A program made the position numbers and the translations under genes. Below the pieces are notes generated by a model, which was not told the origin of the DNA, ran no database searches, and saw only the letters and a program-made list of their open reading frames with translations. Shown here piece after piece: positions 25,579 through 34,576 of a stretch of 64,000 nt of DNA (positions within the stretch are counted from its first letter, which is position 1; each line of letters starts with the position of its first letter). Origin of the DNA: Pseudoduganella umbonata (GTDB lineage Bacteria > Pseudomonadota > Gammaproteobacteria > Burkholderiales > Burkholderiaceae_D); assembly GCF_014192225.1 (NCBI RefSeq), contig NZ_JACHXS010000004.1, positions 362,037 through 426,036 on the forward strand, in the 5' to 3' direction.

Positions 25579-26664
25579 CTAAGCCGCCACCGGGTATTGC
25601 ACGTCGCGGAAGAAGCGCAGCATCTCGCCGCTGGCCGACGGCCCCTTGTCGTCGGCATAGCTGCCGCGCAGGCTGCCGCCGGACCAGGCGTGACCCGCGC
25701 CGTGGATGACCCAGTGCTCGGCGAGTATCGCGCCATCGGCGCCGCGGTGGACCACCCTGGTATAGCCGCGGTCCCGGGCAACGCCGCTTTCCTCCACCAC
25801 CTGCGGCCGCGCAGCATCGTTCAGGCGCACAGCGCTCAGCGAATGCTCGATGACGGTGCGGCCGTTGGTGCTGTGGACGGTCTGGTCGTTATCGCCGTGG
25901 AAGACGATCACCGGCACGGCGTTTTGCGTGAGCACGGCGGCATCCTCGATCGTGGCGCCGTTGCGCATGGCCTGCATCGCGCTGGCGGTATCGCCCGCAC
26001 AGCCGTGCGGCAGGCCGGAATGGCAGCCGACCGCCGAATAAAGGTCGGGGTACGTACACCCCAGCACCACGGCCATCGCGGCACCGGCGGACAACCCGGC
26101 AACGAAGACCTTACCCGACGGTACGAGGAATTCCGCGGCGACTTCCCGCGTGGCGCCGGCGATCAGCGCGGCATCGCCATGGTCGCGCTGCTGGTGGGCC
26201 CTGTCGAACCAGTTCCAGCAGCCGCCCACCATGCCGAAGCAGGTTTGTTCGGGATACATGACCAGGCAGCCCGCTTCCTCCGCATGCCGGTTCATGTCGG
26301 TACCGTTGGCGAAATCCTCGGCACTCTGGCCGTAGCCGTGCAGCATCACCACCAGCGTCGGCTCATGGCCGGTGAAGCTGGCGGGCACGTACAGCTTGTA
26401 GGCCAGCGATCCGTGGCCGGAGTCGAAGGTGCGGCTGATGAAGCGGGGCTTGCCGGACAAAGCGGCGGACAGGCTGCCGGCCGGAGTGGCGGATGCGTTG
26501 CCGGATGCATTGCCGGTTGAGTTGCCGTCCGTGCCGGATATGTTGCCGGATACGCCCGGTTGAGTGACCGGATCCGGCCGGGTGACCGGATCGTTCGTGG
26601 CGCTGTGCAGGTTAAGGGGCAGGAACGCCAGGCGCGTCCATTGTTCGCAGAAAGTTTGTATCAT
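25579..26664 (-). CDS. PHB-depolymerase/feruloyl-type (LpqC-like) esterase
   Basis: This 361-residue alpha/beta hydrolase has a lipase box GLSAG (catalytic Ser), oxyanion region VVMLHGYGQSAEDFA and a late catalytic His in GAGHAWSGG. FHGDNDQTVH contains the candidate Asp. The arrangement is typical of the poly(3-hydroxybutyrate) depolymerase/CE1 esterase group, in which GxSxG, HGD and GHAWSG recur. The N-terminal 70 residues are low complexity (GNASGNAS-like, built from 12-bp DNA units), and no clear signal peptide is visible. It may act on hydroxyalkanoate oligomers or hydroxycinnamate esters; the sequence does not separate these. It is a single-gene unit convergent with the kinase. Confidence 0.85.
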   Translation of the reverse strand: MIQTFCEQWTRLAFLPLNLHSATNDPVTRPDPVTQPGVSGNISGTDGNSTGNASGNASATPAGSLSAALSGKPRFISRTFDSGHGSLAYKLYVPASFTGHEPTLVVMLHGYGQSAEDFANGTDMNRHAEEAGCLVMYPEQTCFGMVGGCWNWFDRAHQQRDHGDAALIAGATREVAAEFLVPSGKVFVAGLSAGAAMAVVLGCTYPDLYSAVGCHSGLPHGCAGDTASAMQAMRNGATIEDAAVLTQNAVPVIVFHGDNDQTVHSTNGRTVIEHSLSAVRLNDAARPQVVEESGVARDRGYTRVVHRGADGAILAEHWVIHGAGHAWSGGSLRGSYADDKGPSASGEMLRFFRDVQYPVAA

Positions 26665-26811
26665 TGAAGACTCCGTGGTTGATGTTGGGTCTCCTGCATG
26701 TTTTTTATGACTCTACCGTGCCCCCGGCCGGGATGGCAGCGCCGATTGCCTGTGCTCACGTAGGACTGCACCCCGCCGATGAAAGCGACACCGCGCACGT
26801 GCCGGGAGGAG

Positions 26812-27210
26812 CTAGCGCGGCTCCGGCGGGACTTCCTTGCCGCTGTCGGAAAGGATGTACACCTCCCCCGCCGTCACGCCCGACTCCCGCTTTCTGGCGC
26901 GCAGGTCGCGATAGACGGCGGCGCGCATGATCGTCATCGCCACCACGGGCGCCGTCAGCAGCAGGAACACGGAGATGATGATCTCGTGGATCACCAGCCG
27001 CGATTGCGCCACGGTGAAATACAGCATCGACGCCAGCAGCAGGCAGCCCGCCCCCAGCGTGACGGTGATGGCGGGACCGTGCATGCGCTGGTAGAAAGTG
27101 CGCAGGCGCAGCAGGCCGAGGGCGCCGATCAGGATGATGGTGGCGCCCAGCACCAGCAGCAGCGCCACCGGCAACGCAGCCCATCCGGGCAGGTGTTCGA
27201 TGCCGCTCAT
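26812..27210 (-). CDS. mrpG: Mrp antiporter subunit G
   Basis: The 132-residue protein has three membrane segments (PVALLLVLGATIILIGALGLL, ITVTLGAGCLLLASMLYF, IIISVFLLLTAPVVAMTIMRAA) and the PhaG/MnhG motif LLRLRTFYQRMHGPA. It is the last gene of the operon. Its ATG overlaps the mrpF stop by 4 bp. The hydrophilic tail (SGVTAGEVYILSDSGKEVPPEPR) is longer than in short homologues. It is a required accessory subunit of the cation/proton antiporter complex in the inner membrane. Confidence 0.93.
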   Translation of the reverse strand: MSGIEHLPGWAALPVALLLVLGATIILIGALGLLRLRTFYQRMHGPAITVTLGAGCLLLASMLYFTVAQSRLVIHEIIISVFLLLTAPVVAMTIMRAAVYRDLRARKRESGVTAGEVYILSDSGKEVPPEPR

Positions 27211-27485
27211 TCGATGATCTCCCCGCGCATCAGGAACTTGGCCATGGCGATGGTCGACACGAAGCCCACCAGTGCGATCAGGATCGCCACCTCGAAGTAC
27301 ACCTGCGTGCCGAAACGGATGCCCAGCACGATCGCCAGCAGCATGCCGCACATCCACAGCGTGTCGAGCGCCAGCACGCGGTCGTGCGCGGCGGGACCGG
27401 CCAGCAGCCGGATGGCGCACAGCACCATCGCCACCAGCACGCAGATCAGCGCGTAGGCGATCGCCAGTTCAAGCAGGGTTTCCAT
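27207..27485 (-). CDS. mrpF: Mrp antiporter subunit F
   Basis: The 92-residue subunit has three membrane segments and the MnhF pattern AIRLLAGPAAHDRVLALDTLW, with conserved Arg and Asp between helices 1 and 2. The ATG at 27485 gives METLLEL; an upstream GTG or ATG in frame would add six residues. It overlaps mrpE by 17 bp and mrpG by 4 bp, so the three are translationally coupled. It is an accessory membrane subunit of the Mrp complex. Confidence 0.93.
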   Translation of the reverse strand: METLLELAIAYALICVLVAMVLCAIRLLAGPAAHDRVLALDTLWMCGMLLAIVLGIRFGTQVYFEVAILIALVGFVSTIAMAKFLMRGEIIE

Positions 27486-27987
27486 CGTCGTTCTCCGTGT
27501 CAAAGATCTGCATCAGCGGCTGCTCGTAGCGGGTCCTGATCGTGTCAACCCACCACGCTTCGTCGTTCAGGTCGAACACGTGCAGCGCCAGTTCGTGCCG
27601 CTCCGGCAGGATTTCCACCCACACCGTGCCGGGCGTCATGTTGATCAGGCAGGACAGCATCGCCAGCCCGTAGGGATCGCGCATCGCCAGCGGCACGCGG
27701 ATGAACTGCGAGTTCACGCGGGCGTAATCCTTGAACAGGATGACGCGGCATACGCCGAAGCACGAGCGGACGATCTCCACCGCCGCCATCGCGATCAGCC
27801 GGGCGAACACCGCCGGCTTGCGCAGCCGCGGGTAGCCCAGCGGCTGCAGCCGCCGCGTCAGCAGCGGCACCGCGACGCCGAGCGCCGCGCCGAACAGCAC
27901 GTTGGCCGGGTCGAGCGCCTGGTTGAGCAGCAGCCACAGCGCGCACAGCGCCAGCGACACGATGGGAAACGGCAGCCAGCGGGTCAT
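27469..27987 (-). CDS. mrpE: Mrp antiporter subunit E
   Basis: The 172-residue subunit has N-terminal membrane segments (FPIVSLALCALWLLLNQ, NVLFGAALGVAVPLL). The MnhE family motif is INMTPGTVWVEILPERHELALHVFD in the soluble C-terminal part. Length is normal for the family. Start ATG at 27987 overlaps the mrpD stop by 4 bp. MrpE is needed for full antiport activity and complex stability rather than for catalysis. Confidence 0.94.
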   Translation of the reverse strand: MTRWLPFPIVSLALCALWLLLNQALDPANVLFGAALGVAVPLLTRRLQPLGYPRLRKPAVFARLIAMAAVEIVRSCFGVCRVILFKDYARVNSQFIRVPLAMRDPYGLAMLSCLINMTPGTVWVEILPERHELALHVFDLNDEAWWVDTIRTRYEQPLMQIFDTENDDGNPA

Positions 27988-29621
27988 GGCGCCTCCGCGG
28001 CGGGTGCGGATGAACGGACCGGCGCCGGCACAGGCAACGTGCCCAGTACGCGGTCGATGTACAGCCTGGGCTGGTGGATGCCGTCGCCGGCGCGCGCCAG
28101 GTAGTCGAACACCGGCTGCGCCTGCAAGGTCAGCACCGCCGACACCAGCAGCAGTGCCGCCACCGGCACCACTTCCGCGGCATGCAGCGTCGGCTGCCCC
28201 ACCGTTTCCGCGGCCCAGAACGTGCGCACGCCGAAGCGCATCAGCGAGACGATGGCAACCAGGCCGGAGACGAACACCAGCGCCATCAGCGTCCAGCCGG
28301 TGGCGCCGATCGCCGGCGCATCGGGGCCGGGGTTGATCAGCGCGTGGAACATGCCGAACTTGGCGACGAAGCCGGACAGCGGCGGCAGCCCGGCGATGGT
28401 CAGCGCGCAGGCCGCGAACGCCAGCGACAGGAAGGCCATCGCCGCCGGCACGCCCCGGCCCTTCGGCTCGGCGGGCGTGTCCTCGACGGCGAACGCCTCG
28501 GCCGTCAGCGCCAGCATCGCCGCGCCGGGCGTGCGGATGCGGTCGACCAGTTCGATCAGCAGCACGAACGCGGCAATCGCGATCGTGGAAGCGATGAAAT
28601 AGAACAGCCCGGCCGTGACGAGCGACGGCTGCCCGTAGCCGATCACGGCCAGCAGCGTGCCGGACGACACGATCGCCGCGTAGCCCGCCATCCGCCCGGC
28701 CGTGTCGGTAGCCAGCATGCCGGCGGCGCCGAACACCAGCGTTGCCATGCCGCCCCACAGCAGCGCATCGTAGCCATAGCGCGCCGCCGCGCCGGCGCCT
28801 TCGCCGAACGCGAGCAGCCAGATGCGCAGGATCACGTACGCCCCCACCTTGGTCATCAGCACCAGCATCACGGCAACCGGCGGCGACGCCGCCGCATACG
28901 TGGTGGGCAGCCAGAAGCCCAGCGGCCACATGGCCGCCTTGACGAGGAACGCCAGCGCCAGCACGGCCACGCCGGTCTTCAGCAGGCCGATGTCGGTGGC
29001 GGCCAGCGCCGCCACCCGCCCGGCGATGTCGGCCATGTTCAGCGTGCCGGTGGTGGCATAGACCAGCGCCGTGCCGACCAGGAAGAACAGCGCGGCGACC
29101 AGGTTCACGGCGATGTACTGCAGGCTGGCGCGCAGCCGTTCCACGTTATACCCGTGCAGCACCAGCCCGTACGACGCGGCCAGCATCACTTCGAAGAACA
29201 CGAACAGGTTGAACAGGTCGTGCGTCAGGAACGCGCCGTTGATCCCCATCAGCAGGAACTGGAACAGCGAATGGAAATGCACGCCGATGCGGCTCCAGCG
29301 CGGCTGGGCGTAATGCAGCGCGGCCAGCGCCAGCACCGCCGCCAGTACCAGCATGCAGGCCGACAGCCGGTCGGCCACCAGCGCGATGCCGAACGGCGCC
29401 GCCCAGTTGGCGGCCAGGTAGACGCCGATGCCATCGGGCCAGCCGCCATCGGCCAGCGCCGCCAGCGCCAGCGCGTTGGCCAGCAGTGCCAGCACGCAGC
29501 CATAGGCCACGGCAAACTTGAGCCGGTGCCAGCCCTGCGTGAGCGGCGCCAGCGCGGCGCCGCACAGCAGCGGCAGCACGATCGGCACCACGACCAGGTG
29601 CTGGGTCCAGGCCACGCTCAT
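27984..29621 (-). CDS. mrpD: Mrp antiporter subunit D
   Basis: The 545-residue polytopic protein of the NuoN/NuoM (proton-translocating) family has about 14 membrane segments. FFEVMLAASYGLVLHG carries the conserved Glu, TGVAVLALAFLVKAAMWPLGFWLP the conserved Lys, and LPPLSGFVAKFGMFHALI the family end motif. With MrpA it forms the proton/cation pathway. A hydrophilic insertion near residue 395 (EAFAVEDTPAEPKGRG) is unusual for the family and lies between helices. Start at 29621 overlaps mrpC by 4 bp. Confidence 0.94.
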   Translation of the reverse strand: MSVAWTQHLVVVPIVLPLLCGAALAPLTQGWHRLKFAVAYGCVLALLANALALAALADGGWPDGIGVYLAANWAAPFGIALVADRLSACMLVLAAVLALAALHYAQPRWSRIGVHFHSLFQFLLMGINGAFLTHDLFNLFVFFEVMLAASYGLVLHGYNVERLRASLQYIAVNLVAALFFLVGTALVYATTGTLNMADIAGRVAALAATDIGLLKTGVAVLALAFLVKAAMWPLGFWLPTTYAAASPPVAVMLVLMTKVGAYVILRIWLLAFGEGAGAAARYGYDALLWGGMATLVFGAAGMLATDTAGRMAGYAAIVSSGTLLAVIGYGQPSLVTAGLFYFIASTIAIAAFVLLIELVDRIRTPGAAMLALTAEAFAVEDTPAEPKGRGVPAAMAFLSLAFAACALTIAGLPPLSGFVAKFGMFHALINPGPDAPAIGATGWTLMALVFVSGLVAIVSLMRFGVRTFWAAETVGQPTLHAAEVVPVAALLLVSAVLTLQAQPVFDYLARAGDGIHQPRLYIDRVLGTLPVPAPVRSSAPAAEAP

Positions 29622-30004
29622 TCGTCCGGCTCCTCGCCGTCGACATGGTCGGTGCCGGCCAGGCCGCGCGCGCCGATCATCACCACCAGGTACAGCGCGG
29701 TGGTGGCGAAGCCGATCACGATCGCCGTCAGCACCAGCGCCTGGGGCACCGGGTCGGCCAGCGCCGCGGGGTCGGGCAAAGGAGCGGGCAAGGAAGCGGG
29801 CAAATTCGCGGCGCTGACGCCGGCACCGGCCGGCGTCAGCGGCGGCCGGTCGACGGCCAGGCGCCCCATCGCGAAGATGAACAGGTTGACGGCATACGAC
29901 ATCAGCATCAGCCCGATCAGCACCTGGAAGGTGCGCGGCCGCAGCACCAGCCAGATGCCCGCGCCGAAGACGATGCCGATGCCGAGGGCAAGTACGGTTT
30001 CCAT
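29618..30004 (-). CDS. mrpC: Mrp antiporter subunit C
   Basis: The 128-residue NuoK-like subunit has three membrane segments (VLALGIGIVFGAGIWLVL, FQVLIGLMLMSYAVNLFIFAMG, QALVLTAIVIGFATTALYLVVM). DPVPQALVLTAIVIG is the family signature. The loop between helices 2 and 3 contains a short repeat of LPASLPAPLPDP type, built from 12-bp units, so this loop has expanded. Its ATG shares one base with the mrpAB stop (TAATG), indicating coupled translation. Confidence 0.94.
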   Translation of the reverse strand: METVLALGIGIVFGAGIWLVLRPRTFQVLIGLMLMSYAVNLFIFAMGRLAVDRPPLTPAGAGVSAANLPASLPAPLPDPAALADPVPQALVLTAIVIGFATTALYLVVMIGARGLAGTDHVDGEEPDE

Positions 30005-32928
30005 TACTGGATCTCCTTGGGTGGCGGAATGGCGCTGGCCGCGGTGGAAACGCCGGCACTGCGCGCCGCCTCGTGCGGCGCGCGGCGGCTGCGCAGCGAC
30101 TGGTGGGCCAGCGCCACCAGGATCAGCATGGTGGTGCCGACCACCACGAGGAACACACCCATGTCGAACAGGAAGGCCGACGGCACGTGCAGCTCGCCCA
30201 GCAGCGGCAGTGCGACGTGCGCGGTATGGCTGGTCAGGAACGGATAGCCGAACAGCCACGCGCCCAGCCCGGTGCCGCACGCGCACACCAGGCCCCAGCC
30301 GATCCAGCGGTGCGGCCGCAGGCGCAGCCGCGACTCCACCCAGTCGGTGCCGGCCACCATGTACTGCACGATCAGCGTGGTGGCGAAGATCAGGCCGGCC
30401 ACGAAGCCGCCGCCCGGCAGGTTGTGGCCGCGCATGAAGAAATAGACGGCGATCACACCCATCACCGGCAGCAGGAAGCGCAGGTAGACCGCCTGCACCA
30501 TCAGGTAGCCGTCGCCCGCCTGCCGCGCCGGTTTCTGGGCGATCGCCGGATCGACGTCGCTGGCCTGCTGCATCGGGATGGCGATGCTTTCCGGCGCCGG
30601 ACGGAAGCGGCGCAGCAGCGCATATACCGTCAGCGCCACCGCCGACAGCACGGTGATCTCGCCCATCGTGTCGAAGCCCCGGAAGTCGACCAGCAGCACG
30701 TTGACGACGTTGGCGCCGCCGCCTTCGGGCAACGCGCGCAGCACGAAGAAGTCGCGGATGCTCGGCACGCCGGGCCGGGTCAGCACCGCGTAGCTGACCG
30801 CGGCGAGCGCCAGGCCACCGGTCACGGCGACGGCTGCGTCGCGCGCGCGCCGCCATTGCGTACTGCGCGGCGCACTGCCGGCCAGGTGGGCCGGCTGGCG
30901 GCGCGGCGGCAGCCAGCGCAGGCCGAGCAGGATCAGCACGGTGGTCACGGTTTCCACCATCAGCTGGGTCAGCGCCAGGTCGGGCGCCGACAGCCACAGG
31001 AACGTCACGCTCGTCACCAGTCCAGTGCCGCCCACCAGCGCCAGCGCCGCCAGCCGGTGATACTTGGCCTGCCAGGCGGCGGCCAGCGCACAGCCGGCGC
31101 CGATCAGCCAGAGCAGCGACAGCAGCGGATCGGCGGTGCCGGGCGCCGGCAGCGGCAAGTCGTCCATCGGCCAGGCCAGCAGCAGCGGCACGGCCACGAA
31201 AGCGATCAGCAGCACGCGCAGCTGGGGCTGCAGGCGGCGCGTTCCGGCCAGGCCCACCAGCCGCGCCGCGCCCTGGGACAACGCCAGCATCACGTTCTCG
31301 TACAGTTGCGCGCCTTTCAGGCGGTGCAGCACCGGTACGCGGTCGCGTTCGGCCAGCCCGAAGCGCTTGCGCAGCAGCAGGTAGACGGCGACGCCGCCGC
31401 CCAGCGCCACGAGGCTCATCAGCAGCGGCAGGTTGACGCCATGCCAGATGGCGAGATCGTAGTCGGGCACCGTGGGGCCCAGCACCGAGCGCGCCGCCAC
31501 CGCGAGGATGTCGCCGACCACCCGTTCCGGCATCACGCCGACGGCGATGCACAGCAGCACCAGCAGCTCGATGGGCGCACGCATCCACCGGTCCGGCTCG
31601 TGCGGTTCGAACGGCAGGCCCTGCGCCGGCGGGCCGAAGAACACGCTGATGAAGCGCAGCGAATACACCACGCTGAACAGGCCCATCATGACGGCGGCCA
31701 CCGACATCCACCAGTTGTCGCTGCCGCCGACGATCATCGTCTCGGCAAAGAACATTTCCTTGGACAGGAAACCGTTCATCAGCGGCACCCCGGCCATGGC
31801 GGCGCTGGCCACCACCGCCAGCGCGGCGGTATGCGGCATCGCCTGCCGCAGGCCGCGCAGCAGCCGCATGTCGCGCGTGCCGGTTTCATGGTCGACGATG
31901 CCGACGGCCATGAACAGCGAAGCCTTGAACACCGCGTGGTTCATCGTGTGGAAGACGGCGGCAACCACCGACAGGGGCGTGCCGATGCTGAGCAGCACCG
32001 TGATCAGGCCGAGGTGGCTGATCGTCGAATACGCCAGCAGTCCCTTCATGTCCCACTGGAAGATGGCGAACCAGGAGCCCAGCAGCAGCGTACACACGCC
32101 GGCGCTGCCGAGGATCCATGTCCACTCCTCCGTGCCGGCCAGCGCGGGCCACAGCCGGATCAGCAGGAAGATCCCGGCCTTGACCATCGTGGCCGAGTGC
32201 AGGTAGCTCGACACGGGCGTCGGTGCCGCCATCGCATGCGGCAGCCAGAAGTGGAAGGGGAACTGCGCGCTCTTCGTCAGCGCGCCCAGTGCGACCAGCA
32301 CCAGGGCCGGCACGTACCAGCCGTGCGCGCGGATCGTGTTACCGGCCGCCAGCACCTTTTCCAGCTCGTAGCTGCCGGCGATATGGCCCAGCAGCAGCAC
32401 GCCGGCCAGCAGGCACAGGCCGCCGGCGGTCGTCACGGTGAACGCCATGCGGGCGCCGCGCCGCGCGTCGTTGCGCTCCTGCCAGTAGCCGATCAGCAGG
32501 AACGAGGTGGCGCTCGTCAATTCCCAGAACACCACCAGCTGGATCAGGTTGCCGGACAGGACCACGCCCAGCATCGCGCCCATGAACGCCATCACGCAGG
32601 CATAAAAGCGGTGCGCCGGATCGCGCCGCGACAGGTAGTAGCGCGCATACAGCAGCACGAGCAGGCCGATGCCCAGCACCAGCACGGTGAACACCCAGGC
32701 CAGGCCATCCATGCGCAGGATGATCTCGAGTCCGAACGCGGGCAGCCAGGCAAAACGCATTGTCGGCACGGCACCGTCGGCGATGGCGCCGAACTGGCTG
32801 GCCGCAAGCACCAGCGCCACCAGGCTGGCGACGCCCGCCACGGCGGCGGGACGGTCGCGCGAGCCGCTTGGCATGCAGGCGGTGACCAGGGCCGCGCCGA
32901 ACGGCAGCAGGAGCAGCAGCAGGAGCAT
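30004..32928 (-). CDS. mrpAB: Mrp antiporter subunit A fused to subunit B
   Basis: The 974-residue fusion begins with a NuoL-like MrpA (about 20 membrane segments). It shows FWELTSATSFLLIGYW with the conserved Glu, LTKSAQFPFHFWLPHAM with the Lys, a HSATMVKAGIFLLIRLWP stretch and NHAVFKASLFMAVGIVDHETG. The MrpA-specific C-terminal extension and then an MnhB domain (RGHNLPGGGFVAGLIFATTLI) follow. The A-B fusion marks a group-2 Mrp (PhaA-type) system common in proteobacteria. The complex exchanges Na+ or K+ for protons and supports alkali and salt tolerance; ion preference cannot be read from sequence. The upstream universal stress gene ends 45 bp before this ATG, suggesting one transcript. Confidence 0.95.
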   Translation of the reverse strand: MLLLLLLLPFGAALVTACMPSGSRDRPAAVAGVASLVALVLAASQFGAIADGAVPTMRFAWLPAFGLEIILRMDGLAWVFTVLVLGIGLLVLLYARYYLSRRDPAHRFYACVMAFMGAMLGVVLSGNLIQLVVFWELTSATSFLLIGYWQERNDARRGARMAFTVTTAGGLCLLAGVLLLGHIAGSYELEKVLAAGNTIRAHGWYVPALVLVALGALTKSAQFPFHFWLPHAMAAPTPVSSYLHSATMVKAGIFLLIRLWPALAGTEEWTWILGSAGVCTLLLGSWFAIFQWDMKGLLAYSTISHLGLITVLLSIGTPLSVVAAVFHTMNHAVFKASLFMAVGIVDHETGTRDMRLLRGLRQAMPHTAALAVVASAAMAGVPLMNGFLSKEMFFAETMIVGGSDNWWMSVAAVMMGLFSVVYSLRFISVFFGPPAQGLPFEPHEPDRWMRAPIELLVLLCIAVGVMPERVVGDILAVAARSVLGPTVPDYDLAIWHGVNLPLLMSLVALGGGVAVYLLLRKRFGLAERDRVPVLHRLKGAQLYENVMLALSQGAARLVGLAGTRRLQPQLRVLLIAFVAVPLLLAWPMDDLPLPAPGTADPLLSLLWLIGAGCALAAAWQAKYHRLAALALVGGTGLVTSVTFLWLSAPDLALTQLMVETVTTVLILLGLRWLPPRRQPAHLAGSAPRSTQWRRARDAAVAVTGGLALAAVSYAVLTRPGVPSIRDFFVLRALPEGGGANVVNVLLVDFRGFDTMGEITVLSAVALTVYALLRRFRPAPESIAIPMQQASDVDPAIAQKPARQAGDGYLMVQAVYLRFLLPVMGVIAVYFFMRGHNLPGGGFVAGLIFATTLIVQYMVAGTDWVESRLRLRPHRWIGWGLVCACGTGLGAWLFGYPFLTSHTAHVALPLLGELHVPSAFLFDMGVFLVVVGTTMLILVALAHQSLRSRRAPHEAARSAGVSTAASAIPPPKEIQ

Positions 32929-32973
32929 CGTCAGCTCCCGCCGGGCGGGCGTTGGTCCGCCCGCGCAAGCCGG

Positions 32974-33858
32974 TCAGCCATCGTCACCGCCTTCCGGCGC
33001 CCGCACCAGCAGCGTATCGCATGGCACCTGCTGCATCAGGTCTTCGCTGGTGCTGCCCATGAATACACGCGCCACGGCCGACTGCCGGTGCACGCCCAGC
33101 ACCACCAGTCCCGCCGCCTCCTCCACGACATGGCGCGTGATCGCTTCGGTAACCAGGCCGTGGCCCACCACCGCGCGGATGCGTTGTCGCACGCCGGCCT
33201 CCAGCGCGCAGCCTTCCAGGAAGCGTTCGCATTTTTCCTGCGCTTCGCGCAGTGCGCCGGCCGGGGCGTTCGCGCCGTCCTGCAGTACGTGCAGCAGCGT
33301 CACCGGGCGGCCCGGGAACAGGCGCAGGGCCGTGCCGAGCGCACGGCGCGACGCATCCGAAAAGTCGTTCGCCACCAGGATGCGGCCATAGCTGCCGCGG
33401 GTGCGCTGCCGCACCACGAGCAGCGGGTGCGCGAGTTCCTGCGCCAGGCGCGCCGCGGTGGAACCGAGGATGAGATGCTGCACGCGCGCATTGGTCGAGG
33501 CGCCGATGACGACGAGCGCATCGGCGAACGTGGCGGCGGCACCAAGGATGCCGTCGGTCACGTCGCCTTCCAGCACCTGCAGCGCCGGCTCCAGGCCGGT
33601 ACCGGCGAATTCCTCGGCGAGTTCGGCGCGCGCGGCCGGCGCGAACGCGTGGCCGATGCTGCCGCCGTCGAGCCACGCCGAGACTTCCTCGGGCGTGCCC
33701 GGCCCCTCCTGCACCACCAGCACGGTGAGATCGGCGCGCCACTCGAGGGCCAGCTGCCTGGCGCGGTCCAGCGCGCGATCGCAGCGCGCGGTCATGTCCG
33801 TGGCCAGCAGCAGGCGCCGCGGCTGCGGGTTGTCGGTAATGCCGGTCAGGTCTTCCAC
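32974..33858 (-). CDS. Tandem universal stress protein
   Basis: About 294 residues with two UspA domains. The first runs from RRLLLATDMTARCDRALDRA to LVVIGASTNARVQHLILGSTA. The second runs from GRILVANDFSDASRRALGTA to VVLGVHRQSAVARVFMGSTSEDLM, with the ATP-loop glycine pattern (G-x2-R-x7-GS/T). The start was set at the GTG at 33858 because GGGGAG precedes it; a GTG at 33873 adds five residues. It precedes the Mrp operon in the same direction with a 45-bp gap, so it likely belongs to the same stress-linked transcript. The specific ligand or client is unknown. Confidence 0.88.
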   Translation of the reverse strand: MEDLTGITDNPQPRRLLLATDMTARCDRALDRARQLALEWRADLTVLVVQEGPGTPEEVSAWLDGGSIGHAFAPAARAELAEEFAGTGLEPALQVLEGDVTDGILGAAATFADALVVIGASTNARVQHLILGSTAARLAQELAHPLLVVRQRTRGSYGRILVANDFSDASRRALGTALRLFPGRPVTLLHVLQDGANAPAGALREAQEKCERFLEGCALEAGVRQRIRAVVGHGLVTEAITRHVVEEAAGLVVLGVHRQSAVARVFMGSTSEDLMQQVPCDTLLVRAPEGGDDG

Positions 33859-34107
33859 GTTACTCCCCGTCACTCAACAGGTACAAGCCGACACTGTAAC
33901 GGTTCCCGTGGATGGATGACCACGCGTTAGGCCCGGGACCTCCGGGCCGTCGCCGTGCGAAAAATTTGCATACCGTGACAAAGGGTGAGTTTTGCAGATT
34001 TGCAATTTGCTATGCTCTGCTGTCCTGGCAACACCTGCCGGACCGCCCGTACGCGGCACGGTCCGGCGGATGGCCGCTCGCATTTCCCCTCTCCATCACG
34101 ACGCAAG

Positions 34108-34521
34108 ATGACTACCACCGATACGGCCCTCTTCGACACGGCCTTTGCACGCTTCCGCTTCCTGATCTGGGCCGCCTTCGCGCTCAGCATCGTCGATGTC
34201 CTGGTGTCGCCGGAAGTCAGCGGGCTCGAATCGCCCGTGTGGGAACTCGTGGTGGCTTTCGCCGCGCTGCTGTTCATCTTCGCCGCCTGGATCAACCTCC
34301 TGCTGCTGAAGGGACGCAACTGGGCACGCATCTTCTATACGGTATGCATGATCACCTGGTTGCCGCCGATCACCGACTGGGACACGCTGGCCGGACCTGC
34401 GCTGTTCCTGACGACCGTCGAAGTCGCGCTGTGCGCCTGGATCGTCTACCTGATGTTCAGCGATCCGCTCAGGCAGCACTTCGCGGGCAAGGATGGGGAT
34501 GCACGGGTGGCGGGAACATGA
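34108..34521 (+). CDS. Small four-helix membrane protein, function unknown
   Basis: The 137-residue product has four hydrophobic stretches (FRFLIWAAFALSIVDVLV, LVVAFAALLFIFAAWINLLLL, ARIFYTVCMITWLPPI, ALFLTTVEVALCAWIVYLMF). It resembles small DUF-type inner-membrane proteins in which helix 2 is followed by KGRNWARI, but I do not recognise a named family. The ATG at 34108 was chosen because the frame's upstream part shows no similarity or membrane segment. It ends 55 bp before a GNAT gene in the same direction and could share its transcript. Confidence 0.75.
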   Translation: MTTTDTALFDTAFARFRFLIWAAFALSIVDVLVSPEVSGLESPVWELVVAFAALLFIFAAWINLLLLKGRNWARIFYTVCMITWLPPITDWDTLAGPALFLTTVEVALCAWIVYLMFSDPLRQHFAGKDGDARVAGT

Positions 34522-34576
34522 CGAAACCGGATACCGGCGATACCTGCAGGCTGCAACTGCCTCCCCGGGAACAGCG

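Noticed and set aside
30073..33930. A 1285-codon rightward open frame
   Set aside because: It runs antisense to mrpAB and usp, whose family motifs are clear; its own product is Gln/His/Arg-rich and has no family features.
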